A DNA stretch of 64,000 nucleotides, from positions 1 to 64,000 of the IMG/VR virus record IMGVR_UViG_3300027896_000002; one strand, given 5' to 3'. Shown one piece after another: positions 15,950-24,936 of this stretch. Origin of the DNA: a virus. Numbering within the stretch: position 1 is the first letter of the stretch; every line of letters starts with the position of its first letter. The notes beneath the pieces were generated by a model, which ran no database searches, was not told the DNA's origin, and was given only the letters and a program-made list of their open reading frames with translations. Position numbers and translations under genes: made by a program.

Positions 15950-16905
15950 TGAATGTTGTGATGCTTTCTAAACATGATTATGCTGGGAGCGGGTGGCAGA
16001 TAGTCCAGGCTGTTCGTCGTCACACGAGGCATAATATTGTGCACGTCAAAACGACCTCCCATAAGCACGGTTATAAGACAGACTATATTCTAGATGGAAA
16101 AAATCGGGCAGTTGTTCAAGGGCTTGTGGACAAGGCTGATGTTGTTCACTTCAAGGGAGATGATCTTCCATCGAGAGATTGGTATGGAGTTAAGATCCCA
16201 GAGAAAGTGAAAATTATTCTTACCGTTGGGGGATCGTTTTTTAGAAGAAATGGAAGGAGGACAGGGCTTAGGCCAATTGAAGAGTATGTTAAAAGATCGG
16301 ATTTTAGGACTGCCTTGTCTCCTGATTTGAATTATGATGAATTTAAGTCAGTGTATACTCCATACTTGATCGATAGCGAAAAAGCGGAGTATTCTTGGAA
16401 AGAGGATAGGGATGGAAAGTTTGTTATTGGCTGCTATCCTGGAGTGAGAAAAGAAAAGGGTTTTGAATCAGTTGTCGAGCCTGCTTGGCGTCAGCTTGAA
16501 AAGGAAGGATATAAATTTGAGAAGGTGTTAACGATTGGAATGACATACGAACAAAGCGTTGGGGCCAAGAAGGGGATGTCAATATTTATAGATCAGATTT
16601 CCTTGGCCGGCTGCTATGGGAATTCTGCTCTTGAGGCCATGCAGTTTGGCATTCCTGTAGTTGCTTATATAGGAGATGTGGCTTTAAAGCATGCCATGGA
16701 AGAATTTAAAAAATCTCCGATTATGAATCCTGGAAAAACAAAGGAGGGGCTTTATCTTTTACTCAAGAGGATACTGTCAAGAAAAATTGACTTGTCAGAT
16801 ATATCTAAAAAGACGAAATGTTACTGCGATGGTTTTCACTCCTATACCGTAGGGGCAAGGATATGGAATGAGATTTATGAAAAAGTTGCAAGCAAAAATG
16901 TTTAA
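15949..16905 (+). CDS. Glycosyltransferase, GT-B fold (GT4-like)
   Basis: ATG 15949 overlaps the preceding stop. Signature elements are MLSKHDYAGSGWQIVQAVRR at the N-terminus, IGCYPGVRKEKGFESVVEPA at the domain junction, and SLAGCYGNSALEAMQFGIPV, the GT4-type E-x7-E donor site. About 318 residues, normal for a compact GT4 enzyme. Acceptor and donor unknown. Confidence 0.8.
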   Translation: MNVVMLSKHDYAGSGWQIVQAVRRHTRHNIVHVKTTSHKHGYKTDYILDGKNRAVVQGLVDKADVVHFKGDDLPSRDWYGVKIPEKVKIILTVGGSFFRRNGRRTGLRPIEEYVKRSDFRTALSPDLNYDEFKSVYTPYLIDSEKAEYSWKEDRDGKFVIGCYPGVRKEKGFESVVEPAWRQLEKEGYKFEKVLTIGMTYEQSVGAKKGMSIFIDQISLAGCYGNSALEAMQFGIPVVAYIGDVALKHAMEEFKKSPIMNPGKTKEGLYLLLKRILSRKIDLSDISKKTKCYCDGFHSYTVGARIWNEIYEKVASKNV

Positions 16906-17506
16906 AAACGTTTTAGTTGTGTCTCCTCACACGGATGATGGTGAACTTGGGGCAGGGGGGTCATTGGCTAAATTCTCAAGAGAAGGAAGCCAAATTACTC
17001 ATCTGGTGTTTTTTGATGGGGAAAAGCAGTCAGAGGAAATTTTAAAAGAGTTTGAAAAGTCAAACGGTATTTTTGCCCCATCTTCAAACAGGATAGTGGA
17101 GAGGCTTAAGATAAGAAGTTATGAAAAGGACCGTCAAAGAATATTGGATTTAATGATTGAAATTGAAAGAAGTTTTAAACCAGACCTTGTCTTTCTTCCC
17201 TCGTCGAGAGACTTTCATCAAGATCACATGACGGTTTCAAGGGAAGGGCTTAGGGCATTTAAATTTTCTACTATCTTCGGTTATGAGGAACCTTGGAATA
17301 ACCTCGTGTTTGAGACGTCTTGCTTTATTGAGATATCAAAAGGAGATCTTTCAAAGAAATTGCGGGCGTTAAATTGTTATAAGTCTCAAAAGGCGCACTA
17401 TTATTTTTCAGATGAGATTATTCGATCACTGGCTTTAGTCAGGGGAATGCAGATCAGGGCTCAGTACGCGGAGGCATTTGAGATCATTAGGATGATTGTT
17501 CATTGA
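16868..17506 (+). CDS. PIG-L/LmbE-family N-deacetylase
   Basis: The zinc-binding motif SPHTDDGELGAGG near the N-terminus and the later FLPSSRDFHQDHMTV (HxxH) are diagnostic of LmbE/PIG-L enzymes, which remove acetyl groups from N-acetylglucosaminyl compounds. ATG 16868 has AAGGAT upstream and overlaps the previous gene; ATG 16901 would start directly before the conserved VLVVSPH strand but lacks a clear ribosome site. In this cassette it would create a free amino sugar that the following acyltransferase could re-acylate. Confidence 0.85.
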   Translation: MRFMKKLQAKMFKNVLVVSPHTDDGELGAGGSLAKFSREGSQITHLVFFDGEKQSEEILKEFEKSNGIFAPSSNRIVERLKIRSYEKDRQRILDLMIEIERSFKPDLVFLPSSRDFHQDHMTVSREGLRAFKFSTIFGYEEPWNNLVFETSCFIEISKGDLSKKLRALNCYKSQKAHYYFSDEIIRSLALVRGMQIRAQYAEAFEIIRMIVH

Positions 17507-17517
17507 GGAGTAATGGT

Positions 17518-18078
17518 TTGAAAATGATAGAAAGATTCAAGTTTTGTCTGGAGATGAGAGAGAAATGTCCTGAGACTCTTGGGATTCATCCCTCAATAAT
17601 TATCCCAGAATGGGTTTTAATTGGGAAAAATGTTTCAATTCATGAGAGAGTTATCTTGGGAAGTCAGGGTTTTGGATTTGCGAGAGATGAGGATGGCCAT
17701 TGGTTTCATATCCCTCACGTTGGAAAGGTGATAATTGAGGATGACGTAGAGATATTTGAAGGGACAAATGTTTGCCGTGGTACGCTGGGAGATACTAAAA
17801 TTGGCAGGGGGACGAAGATTGATGCCTTATGCCACATTGGGCATAATGCCGTGATAGGAGAAAATTGTATCATAACCGCTCATTGCATGATCGCAGGGTG
17901 CGTGATAGGAAATGACGTGTGGGTTGGCCCAAATTCAACGACTAAGCCCAAGATCCAGATAGCTGACAATGTGCTCATAGGCCAAGGTTCTAATGTCGTT
18001 GAGAGTATCCTAAAGCCTGGGGAAGTTTGGGCAGGAAATCCAGCTCGTTTTTTAAGAATGAGAAAACCGTTTGAGTAG
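17518..18078 (+). CDS. LpxD-like hexapeptide-repeat N-acyltransferase
   Basis: Left-handed beta-helix protein of about 186 residues. GSQGFGFARDEDGHW, HIPHVGKVIIEDDVEIFEG and KIDALCHIGHNAVIGENC reproduce the LpxD pattern, including the catalytic-type His in GHN. LpxD adds a hydroxyacyl chain to an amino sugar; this version lacks the usual N-terminal uridine-binding domain, so the donor/acceptor may differ. The start is TTG 17518, 7 bases after GAGGAG; ATG 17524 is the alternative. It follows the deacetylase, a natural deacetylate-then-acylate pair. Confidence 0.8.
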   Translation: MKMIERFKFCLEMREKCPETLGIHPSIIIPEWVLIGKNVSIHERVILGSQGFGFARDEDGHWFHIPHVGKVIIEDDVEIFEGTNVCRGTLGDTKIGRGTKIDALCHIGHNAVIGENCIITAHCMIAGCVIGNDVWVGPNSTTKPKIQIADNVLIGQGSNVVESILKPGEVWAGNPARFLRMRKPFE

Positions 18079-18089
18079 AAAGGTAAAAA

Positions 18090-18344
18090 ATGTCATTGCA
18101 TCCGGTGACTGATGAGGAGAGAAGAGCCAATAACCCAAAGATGTATGTGAGCAACAAGTGGACGATTTGTGAGTTGCTGCGAAAGATTTATATTTTGGCT
18201 GAAGCCAGGAATGATACAAGAACAATGCACCTTTCTCACGACGCTCTTTGCTATGCTAAAAGAATGAATCTTAAGCTAGGCCAAAAAGATCCGAAGTATG
18301 GAGAAGAGTGGTATTATGGTAAACGAGAAAGAAAAAATTATTAA
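18090..18344 (+). CDS. Small hypothetical protein (84 aa)
   Basis: A basic helical protein (TDEERRANNPKMYVSNKW...; AKRMNLKLGQKD) with AAGG upstream. No recognised domain. It overlaps the epimerase start and so belongs to the sugar cassette transcript. Confidence 0.6.
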   Translation: MSLHPVTDEERRANNPKMYVSNKWTICELLRKIYILAEARNDTRTMHLSHDALCYAKRMNLKLGQKDPKYGEEWYYGKRERKNY

Positions 18345-19263
18345 GAGGGCTTTGGTTACGGGCGGGGCAGGTTTTATAGGCTCTCACTTATGTGAGCGGT
18401 TGACGGGCATGGGGATTGAAGTAATTTCTCTTGATGATTATTCTGCTGGTCACATTGAAAATTTACGGAAAGTTCATTGCAAAAAAGTATATGGAGATGT
18501 GCTCAATGAATATTTGGTAATGGACTTGATGAAAGATGTGGATGTGGTATTTCACAACGCAGCAAGTAAAAAAACCATCTGCATCGCAGATCCTAAACAT
18601 GATCTTGACGTAAATGCCAAGGGAACTTTGACACTGCTTACGGCAGCTTTGAAACAGGGGGTAAAAAAATTTATTCATGCATCAACTGGTTCTGTTTATG
18701 GACAGCCCTCCTGTTTTCCACAGGACGAAGATCACCCCTTGAGGCCGATCTCTTATTACGGCGTGAGTAAGTTGGCTGGGGAACGTTACGTTGAAATGTT
18801 TTACAAATTGTTTGGTTTAGACACGACAATTTTGAGATATTTTCACGTGTATGGGCCTCGACAGGCTAATGGAAAATATGGCGGAGTGGTGGCAATTTTT
18901 ATTACAGGCATGTTGATGGATTTGCCAATATTTATTCACGGGGATGGTAGTCAAGAGAGATCTTTTACCTATGTGAAAGATATAGTAGACATAAATCTGG
19001 AAGCAATGAAATCTCCTTTTTCAAGTGGGCAGGTTTATAATTGTGCCTCTGGGCTGCACGTAAGCGTGCTTGATTTGCATCGGGAACTTGCAAGGCAATT
19101 AGATTGTAATGGAAAATCTCCAGTTTATACAGAGAGTGATCTGGGAGAAGTTTTTAAGTTTGACGTTTCAAATGAAAAAGTCAAGAAGGATTTGAAGATA
19201 AATTTTACGTCGCTCGATGAAGGATTGCGGGAGACAATATCTTGGTTCAAGGTCAGTGCCTAG
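18316..19263 (+). CDS. NAD-dependent nucleotide-sugar epimerase/dehydratase
   Basis: Extended short-chain dehydrogenase. Rossmann motif TGGAGFIGSH, the D of LDDYSAG that selects NAD, Ser in ASTGSVYG, and catalytic YYGVSKLAGERY (YxxxK). It resembles UDP-glucose/GlcNAc 4-epimerases (RYFHVYGPRQ, GDGSQERSFTYVKD). It would supply an activated hexose for the neighbouring glycosyltransferases. ATG 18316 has GGAGAAG upstream and is preferred to ATG 18298. Confidence 0.88.
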   Translation: MVNEKEKIIKRALVTGGAGFIGSHLCERLTGMGIEVISLDDYSAGHIENLRKVHCKKVYGDVLNEYLVMDLMKDVDVVFHNAASKKTICIADPKHDLDVNAKGTLTLLTAALKQGVKKFIHASTGSVYGQPSCFPQDEDHPLRPISYYGVSKLAGERYVEMFYKLFGLDTTILRYFHVYGPRQANGKYGGVVAIFITGMLMDLPIFIHGDGSQERSFTYVKDIVDINLEAMKSPFSSGQVYNCASGLHVSVLDLHRELARQLDCNGKSPVYTESDLGEVFKFDVSNEKVKKDLKINFTSLDEGLRETISWFKVSA

Positions 19264-19277
19264 TAGAGGTGATTGTC

Positions 19278-19982
19278 TTGAAGATATGTGCTTATCTACC
19301 CATTTATAAAAGAGAGGGACTTTTGGCGGAAACACTTCGAAGATTGAAACACCAGACATTGTCATTTGAGCGTATTGTAACTGTTGGAAGTTGTGACGAG
19401 GACAAGGAGATTGCAAAAAAATTTGGGGTTGATTATATTGGCCATGAAAACCATCCCTTGAGTGATAAGATTCAGGCAGGGGTGTCATACCTTCGTCAAT
19501 TTAAACCTGATGCAATTATGGGCATAGGTTCAGATGATTGGGTTACAAGTAATTGGGTTGAGGAGGTCTCCAAATGCTTAGGAGAATTTGATATCATTGG
19601 GGCAGACCACTTTTATCTTTTTCTCGTAGATTCAAAGCCAATACAGTTGATTCGGTACTGTTATCCCTCTTCTCGGTATGGTGAGCCGATGGGCGCAGGC
19701 AGATTTGTATCAAGACGGATTTTGGATAAGCTTGATTGGAGGCTTTATCCTCGGGGATTTGAATGGGGCCTTGACGGTAAAAGCCACAGCAGGATGGTGG
19801 CTTTAGGTGCAACGTACTCATTGTATAGAAGTGATAAAGCAAAAATCTTATGCCCAAAAGGAATTCAGGGACAATTGACCACTTGGGACCATGCGATCAA
19901 CTCAGATCGCAGTAAGAAAATTGATGATAAGCACTGGATCAGCACAAATTTCCCTGGCGTTGTAATGGAAGGGTCGGTATGA
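19278..19982 (+). CDS. Glycosyltransferase, GT2-like
   Basis: KICAYLPIYKREGLLAETLR with GSDDWVTSNW as the acid-rich metal-binding motif; no membrane helix. The TTG start at 19278 follows GAGGTG and removes a non-homologous leader. It overlaps the next gene by 4 bases. Sugar and acceptor unknown. Confidence 0.72.
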   Translation: MKICAYLPIYKREGLLAETLRRLKHQTLSFERIVTVGSCDEDKEIAKKFGVDYIGHENHPLSDKIQAGVSYLRQFKPDAIMGIGSDDWVTSNWVEEVSKCLGEFDIIGADHFYLFLVDSKPIQLIRYCYPSSRYGEPMGAGRFVSRRILDKLDWRLYPRGFEWGLDGKSHSRMVALGATYSLYRSDKAKILCPKGIQGQLTTWDHAINSDRSKKIDDKHWISTNFPGVVMEGSV

Positions 19983-20770
19983 TTCTGATCGTCTCAAGGT
20001 TTGGTAGAATGAATAAATATCCAGATCAGGTTATGATGAGGAAAACATTGGCTGCTTTTTTAAGATCTCTGGACAATCAGACGGATAAGGGCTTCAGGGC
20101 TTTCTTAAGCTGCCATGATGTACCAGAGGGGTTCAATTATCCCTGGCTTGAATGGTGTTCGATGGCCGCTAACCCAGAGAACAGTGGCACAAAATACTGG
20201 AAACGATTCCCTATAAATCTAGATGATCTTGGAGAAAGAATTGTCTGTACGTATGGCAGCAAAATTCAAGACTCTGGCCGTAAGGGGATTCACTCGGTGA
20301 TAAAAGCAGGGCAATGGGCATATAGAAATGGACTAAAAGATTTTTGGATAATGAGGATGGATAGCGACGACATGCTTGCAAAACGCACGATTGAAACTAT
20401 TCACGCTCTTGATAAGCAAGGGATAGAGGCTATTTATAATAGACGCTGTCACATCTTTGACGCACGAACAAGAGAGATTGGGGAATATAATTACAGATCT
20501 TCTACAACCTGTAACGCTCTTAAGATGAGAATTGAGAAAAATATACTCCTGCGTTGGTTTTATCTTTGCACCAATCACACGAGATTTATCTCTGATGTGA
20601 GGAGAGATAAAATAAAATTTAAAGAGGTAGACTGGACTTATTGCATTGTCACTAATTCTAGGAATTCAATTTCTAGCAGGCCAACATTAACCGCAGAGAG
20701 ATGGGCAAGGAAAATTGGCATGACGAAGAAATTATCAGATCGCTATGGCTTAGATCAGTTTGGGAGATAA
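19979..20770 (+). CDS. Glycosyltransferase (GT-A, rhamnosyltransferase-like)
   Basis: VSRFGRMNKYPDQVMM at the N-terminus and IMRMDSDDMLAKRTI, a DxDD metal/nucleotide motif, match a family of putative rhamnosyl transferases. 263 residues, soluble. Contiguous with flanking transferases. Confidence 0.72.
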   Translation: MILIVSRFGRMNKYPDQVMMRKTLAAFLRSLDNQTDKGFRAFLSCHDVPEGFNYPWLEWCSMAANPENSGTKYWKRFPINLDDLGERIVCTYGSKIQDSGRKGIHSVIKAGQWAYRNGLKDFWIMRMDSDDMLAKRTIETIHALDKQGIEAIYNRRCHIFDARTREIGEYNYRSSTTCNALKMRIEKNILLRWFYLCTNHTRFISDVRRDKIKFKEVDWTYCIVTNSRNSISSRPTLTAERWARKIGMTKKLSDRYGLDQFGR

Positions 20771-20771
20771 C

Positions 20772-21506
20772 GTGATTGACATAATTGTTACAACGTATAA
20801 TCGACTTCATTTTTTACAAAGTACTCTTGAAAGTCTTCTTGACAGCGTAACTAGTGAGCTGTTCAAACTTTATATCATTGATGATTGCAGCTTTGACGGG
20901 ACGAGGGAATATCTTAGCAAGATGAATAAATTTCTTGACATTTCTATCATCCTATCTGATGAAAGAAGAGGGGTCGTTCCAAACTTTAATTCTTTGTGGG
21001 ATACAGTTATTTTAAATGAAAGGCATCCATTCTTGTGCTATCTGCAGGACGATATAGTTGCAGTGGAAAAAGATTGGCTTACCGTATTGACTGTGGCGTG
21101 GCACGAAATGAAAGACGCCTATAAGATTGGTTTTTTGAGTGGGTATGATGCTCCAGAGCATCCAACAGAAAGAGAAATAATGTGGATGGGTCGAAATGTA
21201 AAGATTAAGAAGTCTACGTCAGGGCAAAATTTATTCGCTGATAAGAAGTTTTGGGCTTCTATAGGAAAGCCCCCTGAATTAAATTTTAATGGTTCGGTGC
21301 GTGGCTTTCCAGACAATGGTAAAGGGTCTAATATTGATGTCTGGTTTACAGGTTGTTATTCCTTGAGTAAATTTGACCAGAAAAATGCAGCTCCTAATTG
21401 TCTTTATAAGCAAGGCAAGAGGGTTATGGTTATTCCAATGTTAAAGCATCTTGGCATTGAAAAAAAAGACTCAACTTGGCGACAAAATCGGGTCGGAGGG
21501 TTTTAA
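20772..21506 (+). CDS. Glycosyltransferase family 2
   Basis: Classic GT2 start VIDIIVTTYNRLHFLQSTLE, IIDDCSFDGTREYL, and QDDIVAVEKDWL as the metal-binding aspartates. GTG 20772 is preceded by GGGAG and overlaps the preceding gene's last bases only minimally; a TTG 12 bases earlier is possible. C-terminal lysine-rich tail. Confidence 0.8.
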   Translation: MIDIIVTTYNRLHFLQSTLESLLDSVTSELFKLYIIDDCSFDGTREYLSKMNKFLDISIILSDERRGVVPNFNSLWDTVILNERHPFLCYLQDDIVAVEKDWLTVLTVAWHEMKDAYKIGFLSGYDAPEHPTEREIMWMGRNVKIKKSTSGQNLFADKKFWASIGKPPELNFNGSVRGFPDNGKGSNIDVWFTGCYSLSKFDQKNAAPNCLYKQGKRVMVIPMLKHLGIEKKDSTWRQNRVGGF

Positions 21507-21512
21507 GGAAAG

Positions 21513-22523
21513 ATGGGAAAAAGCGTAGCATATTTTGCTAACGGAATTGGAAATTTTATTATGATGATGCCTGCCCTGCAAGCAATGGCAACCTTGGCAG
21601 ATAACAAGGTAGTAGACATCATTATAGATAGCAATTGGGTTGACAACCGAAGACCCGCGGTCGAGGAGATCTGCACAGCTTGGCCTGTAATAGGAAAGAT
21701 TATAAGGTATCCTAAACAAAAGTTCGATAAAAATAGCTATGGGCACTGGTTCTTTACTGTTCATGGAATGACAAATGGCGCAGCCTCTATATTCCTTCCG
21801 AGAATGAAAAAGATTATTCCAAAACCCCACTGGAGATCTTCTCAAACGCATGAGAGAGATTATTATATGAATGTGGCGAGAGGGGTGGGGTACGAAGGTT
21901 TAGAACCAGAGATTCAGTTTCCATTGGCTAAGAATCCTATTGTTAATTTAACAAGGCCAATTATTGGTTTGTGCAATGGGTACTTTCGCACTTTTAATCA
22001 TTATTGGGATAAAAAGGGATGGCAGTATTTTCCAAGGTTGTCAGAAATTTTAGCACTGTATTTTGGTGGGTCTGTTGTTGGCCTTGGCCATGAGAATGAG
22101 ATTCCAAAGGGGACAAAGCTTATTGTAGATTATGCAGGCAAACTTTCTATTTTGGAGACAGCTAAGGTTTTATCTCAGCTTGATTTGTTTATTACCACAG
22201 ATACGGGGCTTATGCATCTGGCAGATGTACTTAATATCCCCACCATAGCAATGTTTGGGCCAACGCTTGTGACCAAAAACGGGATTAGGGGAGAGAATTC
22301 TTATGTTCTGCAAGCGGGCCTTAAGTGTGTCCCATGTCAGGAGACCTCAGCATATTATATGTGTAAGTTGAATGAATGCATGAGGTCTATTAAAACAGAT
22401 GATGTGATGGCTAAGGCAAAAGAAATTTTGGGAGGACATGCCAATGAGCGAAGTTATCATAGCTGGAATTATAAAGTGGAGCGATCTTCAGAATTGGATA
22501 GAACCGTCTCCTCTGGATACTGA
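21513..22523 (+). CDS. Glycosyltransferase family 9 (heptosyltransferase-like)
   Basis: GT-B fold: SVAYFANGIGNFIMMMPAL at the N-terminus, and a C-terminal TTDTGLMHLADVLNIPTIAM with FGPTLVTKNG, the donor-site signature of ADP-heptose:LPS heptosyltransferases. Such enzymes build lipopolysaccharide core in bacteria. It ends the sugar cassette and overlaps the next structural gene by 80 bases, so the cassette is fused into the virion operon rather than loosely inserted. Confidence 0.85.
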   Translation: MGKSVAYFANGIGNFIMMMPALQAMATLADNKVVDIIIDSNWVDNRRPAVEEICTAWPVIGKIIRYPKQKFDKNSYGHWFFTVHGMTNGAASIFLPRMKKIIPKPHWRSSQTHERDYYMNVARGVGYEGLEPEIQFPLAKNPIVNLTRPIIGLCNGYFRTFNHYWDKKGWQYFPRLSEILALYFGGSVVGLGHENEIPKGTKLIVDYAGKLSILETAKVLSQLDLFITTDTGLMHLADVLNIPTIAMFGPTLVTKNGIRGENSYVLQAGLKCVPCQETSAYYMCKLNECMRSIKTDDVMAKAKEILGGHANERSYHSWNYKVERSSELDRTVSSGY

Positions 22524-23127
22524 TCTCGGAAAGCTAACGCTGATCGGAGAGGGCGTTGTTTCTGACGCTGAAGATTATGTTCATGGAAAAATTAGTCGAG
22601 TTGAGGGTGAAATTGCCCATCTCGATGGGGGTAAAAATTATTTGACTTTACCTCATTTGAATGTCAGCAACGTTTTAATTTGGGAGGATATGAACAGGGT
22701 CTTTGGTAGTTCCACTTTGATCAATCCAAAAAGATATCAAGTTTATGGGCCGAGGGGAATTGCCAGAATTGGGAAGCCTAAGAGCCATTCGATAGGGGGT
22801 ATTGCCTGGATGGATAGATTTTTCTCCGATTACTATTGGGATGATTTCTGGTTTGATAGATTTTTTGAGGGGAGGAGAGAATTTATTCATGGCAGGCTTG
22901 TAATAAAGGTTCGGTACGATGGGGGTTGGGATCAAGATACAGTTGAAAAAGGGTTGAAGCTTGCCATGATAACCCAGATTGGATATCGGTACAGAAGAAG
23001 AAAAGATCCTGGTCTTTCAACAGTGAGTTATCCAGATGGGTCGGTGACAAAAATGATGAACATCGATCAATGGCTTCCAGAGGTTAAAGCTACATTGAAT
23101 AAGTATAAGAGGATATCGTTGATATGA
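22444..23127 (+). CDS. Head-tail connector-like protein (227 aa)
   Basis: Starts at ATG 22444, 8 bases after GGGAGG, within the end of the glycosyltransferase. It is compact, with an acidic aromatic segment (WMDRFFSDYYWDDFWFDRFF). Its position directly before an HK97 gp10-like gene and a tail-terminator-like gene fits a head-completion adaptor; sequence similarity alone does not prove it. Confidence 0.5.
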   Translation: MSEVIIAGIIKWSDLQNWIEPSPLDTDLGKLTLIGEGVVSDAEDYVHGKISRVEGEIAHLDGGKNYLTLPHLNVSNVLIWEDMNRVFGSSTLINPKRYQVYGPRGIARIGKPKSHSIGGIAWMDRFFSDYYWDDFWFDRFFEGRREFIHGRLVIKVRYDGGWDQDTVEKGLKLAMITQIGYRYRRRKDPGLSTVSYPDGSVTKMMNIDQWLPEVKATLNKYKRISLI

Positions 23128-23783
23128 ATACATTAGATGTTGTCTATGAAAGTAAAATAGATATAAACCAGATCGCGCCATCGTTAACGAAAAAATTAGT
23201 TAGGACATTTGATCTTGGTGCTATTTGGCTGCAGAAACTTATTAGAACGGGATATATGAGTGGGCCAACGTCTGCTAAGTCGGTGAGCGTTAGAACTGGA
23301 GCTCTTAGGGCATCGGTGATACCGATTAAGACTGAAATCAAGGAAGATGCCGTTCAGGCAGGGGTTTCTATTGGTGGGAACATTTCACAAGGAGCAGGTA
23401 CTCCAGCTGGTCGATATGCAGGGGTTCATGTTGGAGGATATAGGTCTACTGTCATATCGGCAAAGAACAAAAAGTTTCTAACCATTCCCCTTACGGCTGC
23501 AAAAACTGGAGCAGGGGTAGCAAAAGGTTCAGCCTTAAGTGGTATTTGGGGTGAGACGTTTATTGCGAAGTCAAAGCAAGGAAATTTAATTATCTTTGGA
23601 AGAGAGAAGTTTGTCAAGGGGAAAAAGATGGGAGAATTTAAGACGCCTATAGTTCCTCTTTTTCTTTTAAAGAAATCTGTTTCTGTACCAGGGAGAATTC
23701 ATCCAAATGAAATTCTTGAGACCTTTGGCCGAAAATTAATTGGAGATTTATCAGCTCTCGGCATAGAAGACATAGGAAAGTGA
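23124..23783 (+). CDS. HK97 gp10-like head-tail joining protein
   Basis: The N-terminal half has the pattern of HK97 gp10/tail-completion proteins: SAKSVSVRTGALRASV (the RTG.LR.S signature) and YAGVHVGGYRSTVI, followed by a longer C-terminus than usual. It joins capsid and tail during assembly. Overlaps both neighbours by a few bases. Confidence 0.65.
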   Translation: MNTLDVVYESKIDINQIAPSLTKKLVRTFDLGAIWLQKLIRTGYMSGPTSAKSVSVRTGALRASVIPIKTEIKEDAVQAGVSIGGNISQGAGTPAGRYAGVHVGGYRSTVISAKNKKFLTIPLTAAKTGAGVAKGSALSGIWGETFIAKSKQGNLIIFGREKFVKGKKMGEFKTPIVPLFLLKKSVSVPGRIHPNEILETFGRKLIGDLSALGIEDIGK

Positions 23784-23785
23784 AA

Positions 23786-24460
23786 ATGGATAAGGTGATC
23801 TTAGCGATTGGTGGTGTGGTCATTAAAACTGCTTGGGAAGAGTTGAAAGAGGTAGTCAGAAGCGAGAAAGTTGAGATCCTTGTTCATAACGGGGCTTCAC
23901 TTTTTCATGACTTTCAGAGGGCAACGGATAAAATTCTTGCAGCAGCTGGGATGCATTCATATCCGTTGGATGATCTTTTAATTAACAGAGAACTTGATCG
24001 ACCTGCTGCTAATTTAGTTTGGAGTTGGATCAGGGGGGCACAGGCACCAGAAGCAAGCGTAACAAGGATTTGCGAGGAGATGAAAATTCCAACTCTTTGC
24101 TTCACGGCATTAGGATGTGATTTCTGGCAGCTTTTTGATCGAGGGTGGGATGAATTCGCGCAGAAAACAAAAAGGGATTTGGCTTTTTTGGCCAATAGGA
24201 TGGTGGGAGGGCAGTTCCATTATCTTCTTCTTGGCTCTGCCGTGATTCACCCTGAGATATTTAGATCGGCAATGGCTCTTGCAAAGCCTGGAGTCTTTCG
24301 TGCTGATGTCGTGGATTTTAAGGATATGTATCGGCCCCGGACAAGGGTTGCCAGGTATGGTTCTTATTATCAAACAGACTTTAAAACTTTTTTAAGAAAA
24401 TGGCTTAATGAGGATAAAGTTATGCCAGGATTAGATTTTCAAGACGTAAGCAATCATTAG
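23786..24460 (+). CDS. Unknown protein with deoxyhypusine-synthase-like segment
   Basis: VEILVHNGASLFHDFQRATD and EEMKIPTLCFTALGCDFWQLF recall the NAD-binding fold of deoxyhypusine synthase-like proteins ('NGA...HD' plus a later compartment strand), but the match is partial and by eye. It lies between the head-tail joining protein and the tail terminator, where an enzyme is not expected. ATG 23786 follows GGAAAG; GTG 23780 overlaps the previous stop. It may instead be a structural protein of unknown fold. Confidence 0.45.
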   Translation: MDKVILAIGGVVIKTAWEELKEVVRSEKVEILVHNGASLFHDFQRATDKILAAAGMHSYPLDDLLINRELDRPAANLVWSWIRGAQAPEASVTRICEEMKIPTLCFTALGCDFWQLFDRGWDEFAQKTKRDLAFLANRMVGGQFHYLLLGSAVIHPEIFRSAMALAKPGVFRADVVDFKDMYRPRTRVARYGSYYQTDFKTFLRKWLNEDKVMPGLDFQDVSNH

Positions 24461-24469
24461 AGGTGAAAG

Positions 24470-24919
24470 ATGGCTAAGCCTGTAAAGACAGTTTTTATGG
24501 ATCTTGTAGAGATAGCCTTGAAGGCAACGATCTCATCTGACCATGATGTACAGAGGCGGCCAACTTTACCTATAGATCGGGATACTTATAAAGCCCCATT
24601 TATTAGGTTTGCATATACCACGTCAAAGAGGCGTAGGAATAACAGAGTGCAGCTTATAGAATTCGATCTACACGTTGAAGCTTCTATTGAGAGAACTGCC
24701 ACAGACAGCGTGGATGTTGTTGGGGAGATCTTGCAAGCAGATATAGAAAAGGCCTTGGCAGCGCTCGCCAATTTAAAGGTGAGTGGAAAACCTCAAATGA
24801 AAATTGAATGCACAGCAGATGATATTCTTTATTTTGACGATGAGTTAAAGGCTGGTATGGCAGTTTCAATTTATTCAATCACGTTAATGCATGAGTACGG
24901 GGATCCGTACAAATTCTAA
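24470..24919 (+). CDS. Tail terminator / tail completion-like protein
   Basis: 149 residues located immediately upstream of the tail tube gene, the usual place of the tail terminator. LIEFDLHVEASIERTATDSV and a beta-strand-rich C-terminus (YSITLMHEYGDP) fit the family shape. Assignment rests mostly on position. Confidence 0.55.
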   Translation: MAKPVKTVFMDLVEIALKATISSDHDVQRRPTLPIDRDTYKAPFIRFAYTTSKRRRNNRVQLIEFDLHVEASIERTATDSVDVVGEILQADIEKALAALANLKVSGKPQMKIECTADDILYFDDELKAGMAVSIYSITLMHEYGDPYKF

Positions 24920-24936
24920 AAAAGGAGGAAAGTAGA

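Noticed and set aside
14046-22523. Sugar cassette as a piece of bacterial chromosome from misassembly
   Set aside because: Genes on both sides are phage structural genes in the same direction, and the last glycosyltransferase overlaps the next virion gene by 80 bases, which a chimeric join would be unlikely to produce. Read coverage would settle it.
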